This document shows positions 43,895 through 54,930 of a DNA stretch of 64,000 bases, in pieces. Source of the stretch: Paraphoma chrysanthemicola (lineage: Eukaryota > Ascomycota > Dothideomycetes > Pleosporales > Phaeosphaeriaceae); contig JAGMWG010000003.1 in the NCBI GenBank assembly GCA_020744225.1, positions 1,302,001 to 1,366,000 of the forward strand, given 5' to 3'. Numbering within the stretch: position 1 is the stretch's first letter; each line of letters opens with the position of its first letter. Made by a program: the position numbers and the translations under genes. The notes under the pieces are model-generated. The model was not told the DNA's origin. It did not search any database and saw only the letters and a list, made by a program, of their open reading frames with translations.

Positions 43895-45146
43895 ATGAGC
43901 ACTCAGACAGACCAGGAGGCGAGTGTACGTACAGCGAGGAGTCCGAGGCAGAGCAACATACTGATTTGGTAACGACAGCCTCTCGCGCCAGACCTGACAG
44001 CCCTCGAGCGCATCCGCCAGACTTTCGCTCAGCCAGTCCTTGCATCCTTTGTCGCCGGCGGCGTAGCAGGCGCCGTATCACGCACCGTCGTCTCACCGCT
44101 AGAACGCCTCAAGATCCTCTTCCAAGTGCAAAGCGTGGGTCGCAATGAGTACAAGATGTCGGTCCACAAGGCGCTGGCCAAGATGTGGAGAGAAGAGGGC
44201 TGGAGAGGATTCATGGCTGGCAACGGGACCAATTGCATTCGCATAGTGCCGTATTCTGCTGTGCAGTTCAGCGCATACAATGTTTACAAGAGAGTGAGTA
44301 GCCCTTTTTCAGTCTGGTCTTGAGAATGGGAGCGTCGCCGATTGCCATGGAAGCAGTTGTGAAAGTGGAAGCTGCGGTGAGATGGACCGCATTCGGAGGC
44401 ATCGAGCCGTTGAATTGGAAAGACAGACATACTCAACACCAAAGTGGACACGCGCTCGTAGCGGTAACACGACGAAGCTTATTCTTGCTAACCTCGCTCA
44501 GTTCTTCGAACGCGAACCAGGCGCGCCGCTCGACGCCTACCAACGGCTGCTTTGTGGTGGTCTCGCCGGTATAACCTCCGTAACATTCACATACCCGCTC
44601 GACATTGTCCGAACACGATTATCTATCCAATCTGCATCATTCTCAACTTTGAAGCGGGAACAAGGGCAGAAACTACCAGGCATGTGGACACTACTGGCAA
44701 ACATGTACAAGACGGAAGGAGGCTTTCCTGCACTATATCGAGGCATCGTGCCCACAGTTGCAGGCGTAGCGCCCTACGTCGGCCTCAATTTTATGGTCTA
44801 CGAAATGGCTCGAACACAATTCACAGTAGAAGGTCAGAAAGACCCTTCAGCGGTCGGCAAATTGGGCGCGGGTGCAGTGTCGGGAGCCGTTGCGCAAACC
44901 ATCACATACCCATTCGACGTGCTGCGACGGAGATTTCAGATCAACACCATGAGCGGTATGGGCTACCAATACGCAGGCATCTTCGATGCTGTCCGCCAGA
45001 TTGTGCGGACCGAGGGTTTAAGAGGCATGTACAAAGGTATCGTGCCCAATCTGCTCAAGGTCGCGCCGAGTATGGCGAGTAGCTGGCTCAGCTTCGAGAT
45101 GACGCGAGACATGCTCATGGGCAAGTGGAACTCTGGATTCTTATAA
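43895..45146 (+). CDS. Mitochondrial carrier protein (SLC25; YPR011C/SLC25A42-like)
   Basis: Three exons: 43895-43924 (30 nt), 43979-44293, 44502-45146; 329 residues. All junctions are phase 0. The first exon codes only MSTQTDQEAS, and intron 2 (208 nt) is long for this window. The protein has three tandem carrier repeats, each with the P-x-[DE]-x-x-[KR] signature: PLERLK, PLDIVR and PFDVLR. Other marks are AGGVAGAVSRTVVSPLERLK, NGTNCIRIVPYSAVQFSAY and CGGLAGITSVTFTYPLDIVR. The pattern is closest to what I recall for yeast YPR011C (adenosine 5'-phosphosulfate/PAPS carrier) and the CoA/nucleotide carriers, so the substrate is probably an adenine-nucleotide-like compound. Inner mitochondrial membrane. 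Confidence 0.88.
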
Positions 45147-46302
45147 AGAGGTGGATTACAGCTTCGAACCCATCGCGAAGGCGTACAGTCATCTCGACAG
45201 CAAAACACCTCAGGCTTTGTCCTTGGACCAGTCTTACAACTAGACGTATCAACCCAATCACGGCCATCTCACACCTACGCAAAAGCCAACACCAACACCA
45301 CCAACACCACCACCACCACCACATCCTTTCCTTATCATCAGCATTTGCATTGGGCCGGGGGATTTTTGCACAAAGGGGGACATTGTACTTACAGGTAAAC
45401 CCCCCTGATACACGGAAACCACAGCGATGGCGTTAGTTCTTAGTTTTGCTTCCTTGCAAAAACACACCCTGCATTCCTTCCCTTCTTCATGCGACCAAGT
45501 AAGTAGAGAAAAACACACGGGCCTACGACTTGCCTGGGGAATATAGTAGTGTGACGGGAACGTTATAGATTTCGCGGATGATGGAGAATTTGGGAGTGGG
45601 TGGGATGTATAACATTGCGGTACAATGTTTTGAAATCATGACATGACTACATCGTACAATTCTCTGAATCGGAAATCCGGGATGTTACGTGAAGATTCTT
45701 TCTCTCGCTGGAACAAGCACGTGATTTTATCAGATCTTGAATCTGATTCTGCTTTCCTTTTCTGGGACATTTTTGGATCTGTCGTGCGTGTGGCGTGATA
45801 CTCGCCCCATAGACGAATGGTGTGTAAGCCGAGTGCACCGAATCGGTGAGAGGGAGTATATAAAGCTTGCACATGCACTTTTGATGCCTGTTCCCCTTGG
45901 ATTCTTGGATTCTCGATACGCAAGCGAATTTCGGCGACGTGTTTATTCGTGTCGCATCTTCTTACAATGAGCGCTCATGCCATGCGAAGTCAGATTGCCA
46001 TCCTCCACTTCTGATGGTTTATAGAGGCAATGACATCTTCGATAAATGGTGGTACATAAGATGGCATTCATGGGTCATAGGTATTGTCCTACCCACTGCC
46101 CCGTTGCAATCTTGGTATATACAAAGCCGCCCCTCCAAACGCTTTAACGCCCCATATCATCCGGACAGAGAGAAAAAAGGAGAGCTCTCATAACCATGCA
46201 AGGACTTGATTTTCCTTCAGTCTGACAGCATCAGCTTGTTTTCAGCTTTCCTTTTGTTCTTTCATCATCGACAGCTTTTCAATTTCACATCTTTCTCTTC
46301 CC
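45147..46302. other. Convergent intergenic region with a short microsatellite
   Basis: About 1.15 kb between the 3' ends of the carrier gene (plus) and ISU1 (minus). It holds a CACCAA/CAC repeat at 45287-45323. Otherwise nothing recognised. Confidence 0.5.
45287..45323 (+). repeat. CACCAA/CAC microsatellite
   Basis: About 37 bp of CCAACA and CCA units in the 3' flank of the carrier gene. Not coding in the proposed models. Confidence 0.8.
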
Positions 46303-47072
46303 TTACGCGGCCGCAGCCGACACAGTCTCAACCTCCACCTTTGGCAGCGGCGCCGACTTGCCGCCGAGATCCGTTTGCCGTGCGCTCGGGTTCTTGGTGT
46401 AGTAATTTGAGATGGCGGATTTGATGGCGTCCTCTGCCAACATGGAGCAATGCACTGAGTTCCTTAGTCAGTCCAACGTTCCTTCTCATTCATACGATAT
46501 ACTCACGCTTCACAGGCGGTAAGCACAGCTCCTTTGCAATCTCAGTGTTCTTGATCCTGCTCGCATCCTCCAGCGTCATTCCGCGGACCAACTCCGTCAG
46601 ATAACTCGAGCTCGCAATCGCGCTACCGCAGCCGAACGTCTTGAACTTGACATCACTGATGGTGTTGTTGTTGGGATCGACGCGGATCTGGAGCTTCATG
46701 ACGTCGCCACATGCTGGGGCGCCGACTAGACCGGTGCCGACGTCAGCGTCGGCCTTGGACATGGAACCGACATTGCGCGGACGGTTATAATGGTCGAGCA
46801 GTGCTGGGCATGTTAGCTGCGCGTTCGAGCAAGGGACGATGGAGGTCGAGATATCGGACGCGGATCCGAGATGATCGGACCCAATGCCGCCAATGTGTTG
46901 ACCTTGCCATCGCGCGACGAAGCGACTTATCTTTCTCGTGGTACTGCCGCCGTCCAGTGGCTGCCAGTGTGGGTGCTGCGGTGCGGACGGGCGATGCGAT
47001 ATTCGGCCTGGCTGCGGTGCACAGGACTCTGCCGGCCTGCGCGGGCACTGCCGCTGCGACTCTCCTGAACAT
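46303..47072 (-). CDS. ISU1: Mitochondrial iron-sulfur cluster scaffold Isu1 (IscU)
   Basis: Scaffold on which the Nfs1 desulfurase complex assembles [2Fe-2S] clusters in the matrix. Three exons: 47072-46931, 46800-46507, 46454-46303; 195 residues. Residues 1-43 are Arg/Ala-rich, a mitochondrial presequence. The core starts YHEKVLDHYNRPRNVGSM. Ligand cysteines are Cys78 (GAPACGD), Cys105 (KTFGCGSA) and Cys148 (LHCSMLAED). The Ssq1/Hsp70-binding LPPVK is at 141-145. Intron 2 is normal (GTGAGT...CTCAG). Intron 1 is odd: the conserved KVLDHY is recovered only if 46930-46801 is removed as an AT-AC intron. The C-terminal tail (KVEVETVSAAAA) is Ala-rich. Confidence 0.94.
46801..46930 (-). other. 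AT-AC intron (U2-type signals) in ISU1
   Basis: 130-nt intron reading ATAAGTCGCTT at its 5' end and CTAACATGCCCAGCAC at its 3' end. The 5' site equals the normal GTAAGT except for A at position 1. It lacks the ATATCCTT of minor-spliceosome introns. CTAAC lies 11 nt before the terminal GCAC and suits a major-spliceosome branch point. Joining AAAG to TGCTCGAC gives E-K-V-L-D-H-Y, the family sequence. No GT-AG pair gives that result. Confidence 0.75.
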
Positions 47073-47525
47073 GTCGATGGATGGTATGTGAGGTTGTGCG
47101 GGCTTTCCTGTAGGTTTGGTATTGATTTGTATGTGTCGATGGAATGTCGAAATTGTGTAGGTGAGATGGAGGAGACGACGGTGACGAAGAATGTAAAGTA
47201 AAAGCGATGCTCGCTCGGCGACATCATTTGTCGCCTCCCGTGCCAAGCCGCAACCCCACACCTCGGAGAAACGTCACTCGCGCCCGTTCACCGAACGCCA
47301 TTTCCGAGGGCTCGCTGGCTCCTTATCAGATGGAATCGCCCAGTATGCATTCATACAAAACATGCATCTCGACTGCGCTATGCTGTGTTCTTACTCGCAG
47401 CTTGTGCCGCATACACTTTTGCTCCCATGCCACTCATGATGCGAAACCCCGCTATCGCAATGCTTATCCGAGGCAACTCCGCGCCCGCTATGCTAGCCCG
47501 TAATGCAAGACCTAGACCGCTCACC
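47073..47525. other. Intergenic: ISU1 upstream region
   Basis: About 450 bp between the ISU1 start and the UBP14 stop, both on the minus strand. Nothing recognised beyond the presumed ISU1 promoter. Confidence 0.45.
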
Positions 47526-50138
47526 TTACAAACGCCTGAAGAAATACACGTACGCAAACTTCTTCATTTCCTCCACATCCGCTGCCTTGGCCACCTTTTC
47601 GTCGTTGAAGAGGACCCATGAGGCGACTTGTTCGTTGGGTAGTTGTTTTCGGACAAACGCAACGTAGTGACTAGATGCTGTCAGCTCAGAACTATGATCC
47701 GCTGCAAACATTCAACTTACCCAGCATGGATCGAGCTTCCTTTGTGGCAGACAATTGACTGGAGTTGGAAATTTGCAGGCAACTTCTCGCTGCCTGGAAG
47801 GGCTTTCTCTTGTGTTGCTGCGGGGATCTGTGCATTTCGTTAGATTGAGCGATGAAGTTTGTGCAGTGTAACTTGCCTCTGAGCTGCCGCCCTCATCGAA
47901 ATCACCTTGCGCGTCAGGATGACTGAACAGCCAGTCCACAGCACGCTCCATGTCTCCTCCCGTCTCCTTCAGGGCCTGTCGCGCCTGAGGAGCACTGAAA
48001 CCCATGGCACCTAGATTCTCAATCTTCTCAGGGTCAATAGCAGTAGAGGCAGCATTGCCACCAGAGCCAGAGCCCGCATTGAAGTCCACAGGGTCATCAA
48101 TATCGGCGTCCTCCATGTGTGAGAAAAGCCAGTTGGAGGCTGCCTCGGGATCTTCATTTCCGGTCGCATGTAAGGCTTTTTCGCACCGTACCCTAGGGAA
48201 TCCCATGGCCTCAAGCATGGATAAGGCGGCTTCATTTGGAACCCATTTGTTGGGCGATCCGCCTGTGTCTGCACCCTCTGGGAGAAGCTCTTCGCCTTCT
48301 GAAAGTCCGTTCGACTTGTAGGCATCGAAAGAGAAAGGCTCGTCATTGACAATGACCGGTACATCTTGCTTTGTTGGCACCCAGTTCACCAGCTCGAATC
48401 GCCGAGCGTTGATGGCCAAGACAGCTGGGAATGACTTGAACAGACTTCGCTTGAGGAAGCCGTCTCTGCTACCACACGCATCACATGTAAGCTCTACCAT
48501 CTCCTCAGCAGTGAAGATGTCGAGACACTCCTTCAATGATACCGACTCGAACTCTTCCTTCTCTTGCTCCTTATCTTGACCACTGTCGTCAGTGACCTCC
48601 ATCTGGGTGTCCTTGGAAATCCTTCTTATGGGCACAGGAATGGAGATATTCTCCTGCTCATCAGTCCGGTATCGCACTCGCTTGCAGCCGATACATTGAA
48701 GTCGCTGTTCCATGACGAATCGGAATGCATCCACTGGATCCTTTTGGGGTGCCACATGCTGTGATCGGGAGATCAGTTTCAGCAGATGTAGAAGCAGTTC
48801 GAATGCATCTTGCTGTCGCATGGTAGAAAATTCAGCATGACCTCGCCCTATCAAGTGTTTTAGCATAGCCGGGGCAAGACCCCGCTGATGCGGGACCTCG
48901 GGTGTGTCTACTGAAGTTTTAACATGGCTGTCTGGCTTGGAGTATCGGCCAGAGATCAAGCCATCTGCGACCTTTCGGAGTTGAGTCTCGAGATCCTCGG
49001 CCGGTCGATTTGTGCTGGGTGGCGCCTCCTCTGGGAGATAGTATCGATCTTTAAACTCAGGCATGGCAAAGAGTGCCTGTAATGTGCTGTTGAGGTAGCA
49101 GCTGTTTCCGAGATTCTTCAGGCCAGTGAAGTCAGGCCCAAACAACGGTTGCAGCTCTTTGCCATCCTCTGTCACCATTGCGAAATCCCAGCGCAAGTTC
49201 TGCTCCACCTGCATCTCTGTGAGGCTCTTCTCCGTCTTTATTCTGTCCTTGATGTTGATGCCCCAGTGCGCGAGATGATTGGGCAGCTCCGGATCAACGC
49301 GCTCCTCGTCACAAGCATAGCAGTAGATATCGGCCGTGCCGTCAGCGGTGAGCGACCCCAGTTTGACTGCGACCGGATGGCCGGTAGTCTTTGTGTGTCC
49401 TACGCCGTGTGAGTTGCCACCAACGCCACCAAACTGCTGGCGACCGCAGCCAAGGTTGCCACAGGTCAGGCAGAGCCAGAGGTTCTCGTTCAGCTCACAC
49501 TCGGAGCAATGACCGAGGTTCTGAGACTCGATCTGGCTGGCGTTATTTTGCTCCAAGCACAGCGTGTGTTCGCAGGCAGTCAACTCCTGCTCCCAGGCCT
49601 TGACCTCCTCCTGCCTCGCGAACGTGTTCGCCTTGAGGACGGCATCGACGAGTTCTGAAAGCTTCTCGGAGCTCTGGTCCACGTCGTCGACTCCGCATTC
49701 ATAGCATTTGACTTGGGTGGCGGTGTCGTAGCGGTCGGCTTCTGTTTCGGCAGCAATGGCTAGCTTGGTGACTTTCTGCGGTGGCTCGTCGCGCGTGATC
49801 TGTTTCCGCGTGCGCTTGATGTTCAAGACGAGAGGGTGGTTCGCGGAGGACACGTGCAGCAGGGAGTGATTTCGCTCGCCCGTGCATCCGCCGTTGAAGC
49901 AGTAGAGACACACGTCGAGGCCAGAGGGGTCGTCCTGGGCTCAGATTAGGCGGCGATGCTCCAGGATGCCTTGGAGTGCACGTACGATAGAGTCGAAGCA
50001 CTGGGTGCAGTCTTCGCGGTACACCGACTGTGTAGGCCCGGGAGCTCGGAGCTCTACCAACATGTAAGGCTGCGTTGATGCATAGAGTGGGAGCGGCGTG
50101 GGGCACTTACCAGGCGCGTTGACATGCGTACAGGCCAT
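47526..50138 (-). CDS. UBP14: Ubiquitin C-terminal hydrolase Ubp14 (USP5/isopeptidase T type)
   Basis: Disassembles free ubiquitin chains. Five exons: 50138-50111, 50053-49986, 49934-47877, 47827-47721, 47670-47526; 801 residues. Introns 1, 2 and 4 are GT-AG; intron 3 is GC-AG. The N-terminal variant zinc finger has QSVYREDCTQCFDS and CLYCFNGGCTGERNH. The ZnF-UBP domain has CSECELNENLWLCLTCGNLG and GHPVAVKLGSL. The catalytic Cys box is NLGNSCYLNSTLQALF (Cys311); the His box HAGHYVAFVRK (near 755) is split by intron 4. Two UBA domains lie between them (LEAMGFPRVRCEKALHATGN; NLGAMGFSAPQARQALKETG). Length is near the family norm. The order UBP-finger, USP, UBA2, USP is exactly that of USP5. Confidence 0.95.
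47828..47876 (-). other. GC-AG intron in UBP14
   Basis: 49-nt phase-0 intron with donor GAG|GCAAGT and acceptor GCACAG, with ATCTAAC as a likely branch site. Removal joins GGSSE to IPAATQEKALPGSEK and on to the His box. Without it the frame runs to a stop before the catalytic His. Confidence 0.8.
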
Positions 50139-50914
50139 GGAAGAGCTCTTGTATGTCTGAGGTGTCTTTGGGGTAAAGGAAGGTGAGCAAAAGAGACACA
50201 AAGAAGGGCAGCACTGGAGAGTAGAGAAGCTGTGTTGATTGTTTGCTTGCCCCAGTTATGGGATATGACGGCAGGCAGCATAGCTTTTAGTGGGGGGCAA
50301 AAAGTGACAGGGGACCTGCATGCACTAGTCGCTACCCGCAAAGCATCCGACAGGCACCAGGTGCAAGTGCACGCGATTCGCAGTCGACTCGCCGGCATCA
50401 ATGAATTTGAGACAAGACATGATCTCCATTGCAATCTGATAGCTTAATTGTGCTACTCCAGTCCTAGTCTACTCCGCCTCCACCAGCGCCATTCCCAAGC
50501 CGCACTCCTAGCACAACCCCGCCCCTCCAGGAATCGCTCGAGAAAAGAATTGTGACCAAGGAAAGAATACTTGTGTCTAACCACGAGATCGTGGCTGACG
50601 AATGGGTATCGAAAGCATGCAGCCGCGAGGCAGACATGGCCAAACATTACGAATAGGAGGTATAGTGTGAGTATCTGTGCGCTTGAGCGCGTTCGCTTCT
50701 AAGCCTTGTGCAAGGCCCCTAGAGATGGGGAGCGAGTGTAAGAATATAGTGGACAGAGTATGAGAGAAGTGAGGGCTGCTTTTGAGCGACAAAGGAGATG
50801 TGAATGCAAATGACGACTTGTGTCCGAGGACAAGGCGGAACGCACTGGCAAAGCAAGCTGGACCGTGGCTCGTCATGCATGAGCGTGAGCGAATCGTGGA
50901 CAACGGGCATTCGT
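50139..50914. other. Intergenic, nothing recognised
   Basis: About 780 bp between the UBP14 start and the stop of the PH-domain gene, both on the minus strand. Frames up to 126 codons have no recognisable content. Confidence 0.45.
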
Positions 50915-53900
50915 CTAGAAGCCGCGGAATGGGTCGTTAACTTCAAAGTCGTCGAAGAAACCGCCGGCGCGGTTGCCGGGGTCTCGGGTGCTGGCGCTCC
51001 ACTGGCTTGAACCACGACGACGACTGTGCATGCGAGATCGAGTCACGTGGCCTCCAGCGTGCTTACCATCACCGAGGGCGTTGTCGATGAAAGCCTCCAT
51101 TCGCACAGTGCCCATGGTATCAAAGAAGTGTCGGCGAGTCGAAGTGCTGGCCTCTGATGTACGCGAACTGATGGCGCCACTATTGGGGTTGTATACTGTC
51201 GAAGGTACCGAGGGCGGTGCTGCCGCGCTGTACATGTCTGATGAACCGTTTGAGTACACCGAGGGGACATGTTGGTGAGAGAAGCTTCGGAACGGTACAT
51301 TAGGCGGCGGAGCACTAGGTCCGGTCGAGCTTCGCTTTCTGCCATGATGCGGGCCACGTGGGATGGTAGGCGGACTGGCAGAGTCTGGGATGGGGCGATC
51401 GAAGCCAGCCAAGGAAGGCAAAGCCGTGGGCATATCCTGCTGCGAAGCATAGCGCTGCATGACCGGATTCGCCTTACCCTTCGCGAGACGGACTGAGTCC
51501 TGGACGCGAGAACGACGAAGTGTTGCTCCTTGATTACGCTGCAGAGGCTCCTCGACGAGTGGCGGGGGCACAGGCGGCATAGACCCTAGGTCGGGCATTG
51601 GTGAGTTTGAATGAGCTAGGAATGAAAGCGCGGTCAACCACAAGTAATGACGCTCACGTGAAGTGGTGGTGAACTTCAAAGCGCGCGCTGGTGTCAAGAT
51701 CAGGATTGATCGGTTGAATAGTACTTCGTTCTTCGGCGGCGGACAACTATCCGCAACATCAAGCACCGACTGGATCACGACTAGGACACGTCAGTAGCCT
51801 TTCGAAAGCGATAATTAGGGTACTCACGTTTGCGGCCACTCTTGCCCATGAGCGCAGAGCCAGAAGTTGGCTGTTTGCTGCTCCAGAGAATAGCTCGCTC
51901 ATAAGGCGAGATCCACACCCACCTCCTGTGTCGCACGCCGTGACTGGCCAAAGAAGCCTCCTCGGCTGCACGGCTGACGTCTGTGGGAGTATCTGGGCCC
52001 CCAAAGGCCTTCCTCTTTCGAACATACTTCCACATGAACTCGCCGATCATAGATGCCGCAATAGCATCTACAACGCTTGTTTGGCTGGCTGACGTATTAA
52101 TCGAGCCATTGGCAGTGTATGCTGTGGCTGTTGAGAATTGATGGCGATGACCAAATCCACTGGCGCTCACAATGTCACTAGGAAGTGGTGGTATAGAGTT
52201 GGTCTCAGCAATACTAGGAGTAGCGGGTAGTGTTGGCGACCTGCTCCTCGAACGACTAGCCTTCGATACCGGAGCGGCAGATCGCACCTTGCGAAGGCTG
52301 TCCTTACGCTGATGCTTTACACCATATGGACGGCGACCGGCGTGAGAGCCACTGTTGCGAGGTGTGGGACTCTGAGAGCCTTCACTCTTGCTGACAGGCT
52401 TGTTTCGAGAGCTCGAGCGCGTGGGAACCGGAAACGGTGGCTTGGGCATGTAGTTGCTCGACCCAAGGCTCCCAATGCTTGGACTACGAGACCGTACGTG
52501 CGCTGCTGTACCATTCTGGATCATGGCAGATCGCCGAATGCTTGGCTGACGGCTCAGCGAGTTTCTAGCTGGCTTTCCGACCTTGGCTGGCTTGTCGATG
52601 GAGCTTCGCTTCGATGCTATTTGATTAGAAGCTGTAGAATCTTCGGACATCCTTGATGATGGGACCGCCTCTTTGTCTTCGGGAACGGGCGTAGGTGGCT
52701 TAAATGGTCGTGAGTTCTTTGAGTGGCGAGACGACAGCATGGGGGTCGAAAATTGCGAGCTTCGTAGGTCGTCGTCACTGACTTCGGCATCATCATCTTC
52801 TTCGTCAGAAGATGGACCATCAAAGCCGGCAAACAGGCTGCTGGTGCGGAAGGGTCTGCTGAGAATGTCTGTCTGGTGGTACTTGGACAGTGGCCCATTG
52901 TCATTGTTACCAGGGTAGCGATTCTCGATCTTTTTGTCTGCAGCTTTTTCAAGCAGTGCTGTGAGATCCTGGCGTGCAACGAGCTTGGCTGTGGGCTGCT
53001 CTGTATCACTAGAGCTAGGATGGTGAGAATCCGACCTATTCACGATGGCCGCTGTTCGACTTTCCTTGCCAGGCTCTGGAGTGCCAGGCTTAGAGGTCAC
53101 CGCTGATGGCAGTAAATGTGCGGGAAGCTTGATAGCACGTTGATCAATGCGAATCGGCTCAGTCTGCATCCCATGCGAGCGTACAGGGGCTGCAAGGTCG
53201 CCCGTCGTCTGCGTCGATACAGTCTTCGTTCCTGGAGGAAGTATAGGCTCCTTGGGTGAAGAAGGAGCAGACGAAGGTGCATGTATAGCAATCGAGGGGA
53301 TGGAGATGGCAGGCGGCGCCGGTGCTCTCTTCTGTTCTGGCACGCTAGGCTCTTCCAATGGTTCCGTCTGCGTCGCTGCTGATACAGTCTCGGTGCTGGG
53401 AACCGGCGGGAGGGATGACTGAACGATCGGAAAGGGAACCTTTGGGGTGTCCGGAGGGCTCAAAGGCTGCTCAATTGTTTGAACCGAGCTGGACGTCATC
53501 AAAGCCGGTGTCGGATTGACCACAGGCGGCGGGCTTGGAGAGTCGCGAGGCACAGAGACACGCTTACGGCGCTGGTTCGCCTCGATGTCCGCATTGATTG
53601 AAAGTGCCTCATTTGACTTGCTCGGAAGAGTGACTTCGATGGTCTGGGATGCAGCTTCCGCCATCGTTGGTCTCGTTGGCGAACAAGGAGGAGATGGTTG
53701 TACTCCGCTATCCACATAGATCGGCCTGGTTGGAGGAAAGACAAGGGTAATGTCTCGTGGGGTGAGCGTGATCGACGAGTGAACTGTTTCGTATGATGTC
53801 TTCGGGGCTTCGGTCTCTTCCACGAGAGTGTCGTCTCTACCGGCTTGTTGATTATCGATGCTCAGCCCAAGGATACGCTTTGCCTTTTCATCCGGGTACA

Positions 53901-54930
53901 TGGATTGACGCGACTCAAGAGCTCTCCTAGCACGCATCTCATTCTCTGGAAAGTCGTCAGAGTCGAGCTCAAGCTCACCGAGGTCCTCTTCCTCTTCATC
54001 GAAAATAAGTTCATCGGCTAAGCAAATGCCGTTCGAGCGACCGTGGCCGTCCGCACTCATCAGAGATGTCCGGTAGTTGCGCCCAATGCTTCTGAAGCTG
54101 CTGTTGCTACGATTCCGCGAATGACGGCCCAGTCTTGTCGACGACCTCCGTTGTGGCGAGGATCGGATGCTGGCAGTGTCGCTTTCAGGACCGAACCCCA
54201 TGTCGCGAATAATGTCCTCGCCTTCACTTTCCATGCCAGCTTCATCGTGAGCAGCCTCATGCAACGCGATCTCATCCAGAAGTATTTTTAGACGAGTGTC
54301 TGATGTGTGTACTCGACGCTCCAGTGCTAGCTTTTCACCTGCCCATACCTCCTTCTCTCGAGCCCACATGTCGTGCACTCGAGTTGAGTCTTCTTCCTGG
54401 CTCCGTGTCTTCTTCTGCGCCGCCTCCAGCTTCACCTTGAGGTCCGCATTGGCTTCCTTCATCTTGTCCCTCTCTCCCGCAATCTCTTCTAGAGCAGCCA
54501 CCGTCTCATTTTCGAAGTGTTGAAGTTGTCGCTTGGCGTTTCGAGCGTCCTTGGACGCTGAGGCAAGCTGCTGCGTCAACGAGTCGTTGTTTCCACGCGT
54601 TGCGTGAAGATTTGTCTCCAAGTCCTCAATGAATCTATGCTTGGAGTCCAATTCTCGTCGTAGATTGAGAATCTCAGAGACCAAGTTCGCGTGTAGGGTT
54701 GGAGTGAAGCGACGTGGATCTAGCACAGAGATGTTCTCGTCGTTCGCTGTATCTTCCGAGTTCATGTATGGATCTGGTGGAAGAGGTGGTGGCGAGCTTG
54801 CCATGTCGCTCACTGGTGTGCCGTATCGCGACGTTCGCCGTGAGACTGAATGGTATGGGGTGCCAGCGGGAGACGGCAATGGATGGCTGCTGATGAAGGC
54901 TTCATTGTCGGAGAAATAGTCGGTAGCCAT
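50915..54930 (-). CDS. Cortical PH-domain protein of the Num1/ApsA/Mcp5 type
   Basis: Anchors dynein or mitochondria at the cell cortex and guides nuclear migration in fungi (family knowledge). Two exons: 54930-51828 and 51780-50915; 1322 residues. The 48-nt intron GTGAGT...CCTAG splits the PH domain, joining SGRK to LVIQSVLD. Residues 75-235 form a long coiled coil (LVSEILNLRRELDSKHRFIE, DARNAKRQLQHFENET). A disordered Ser/Pro-rich centre of about 750 residues follows. The Mcp5-type PH domain near 965-1090 is marked by MIGEFMWKYVRKRK, RRWVWISPYERAILWSSK and TPARALKFTTTSRERHYLWL. The protein ends DPFRGF, a C-terminus I recall in this family. A possible 43-nt intron near 51022-51066 would break the frame and was not used. 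Confidence 0.9.

Noticed and set aside
46785..47261. Reading straight through ISU1 intron 1 as coding sequence (158 codons open)
   Set aside because: The read-through frame diverges from the IscU family after YHEK and never regains VLDHYNRPRN, so the stretch is an intron.
51022..51066. Possible 43-nt intron near the end of the NUM1-type gene
   Set aside because: Its removal shifts the frame and loses the family-like DPFRGF end.
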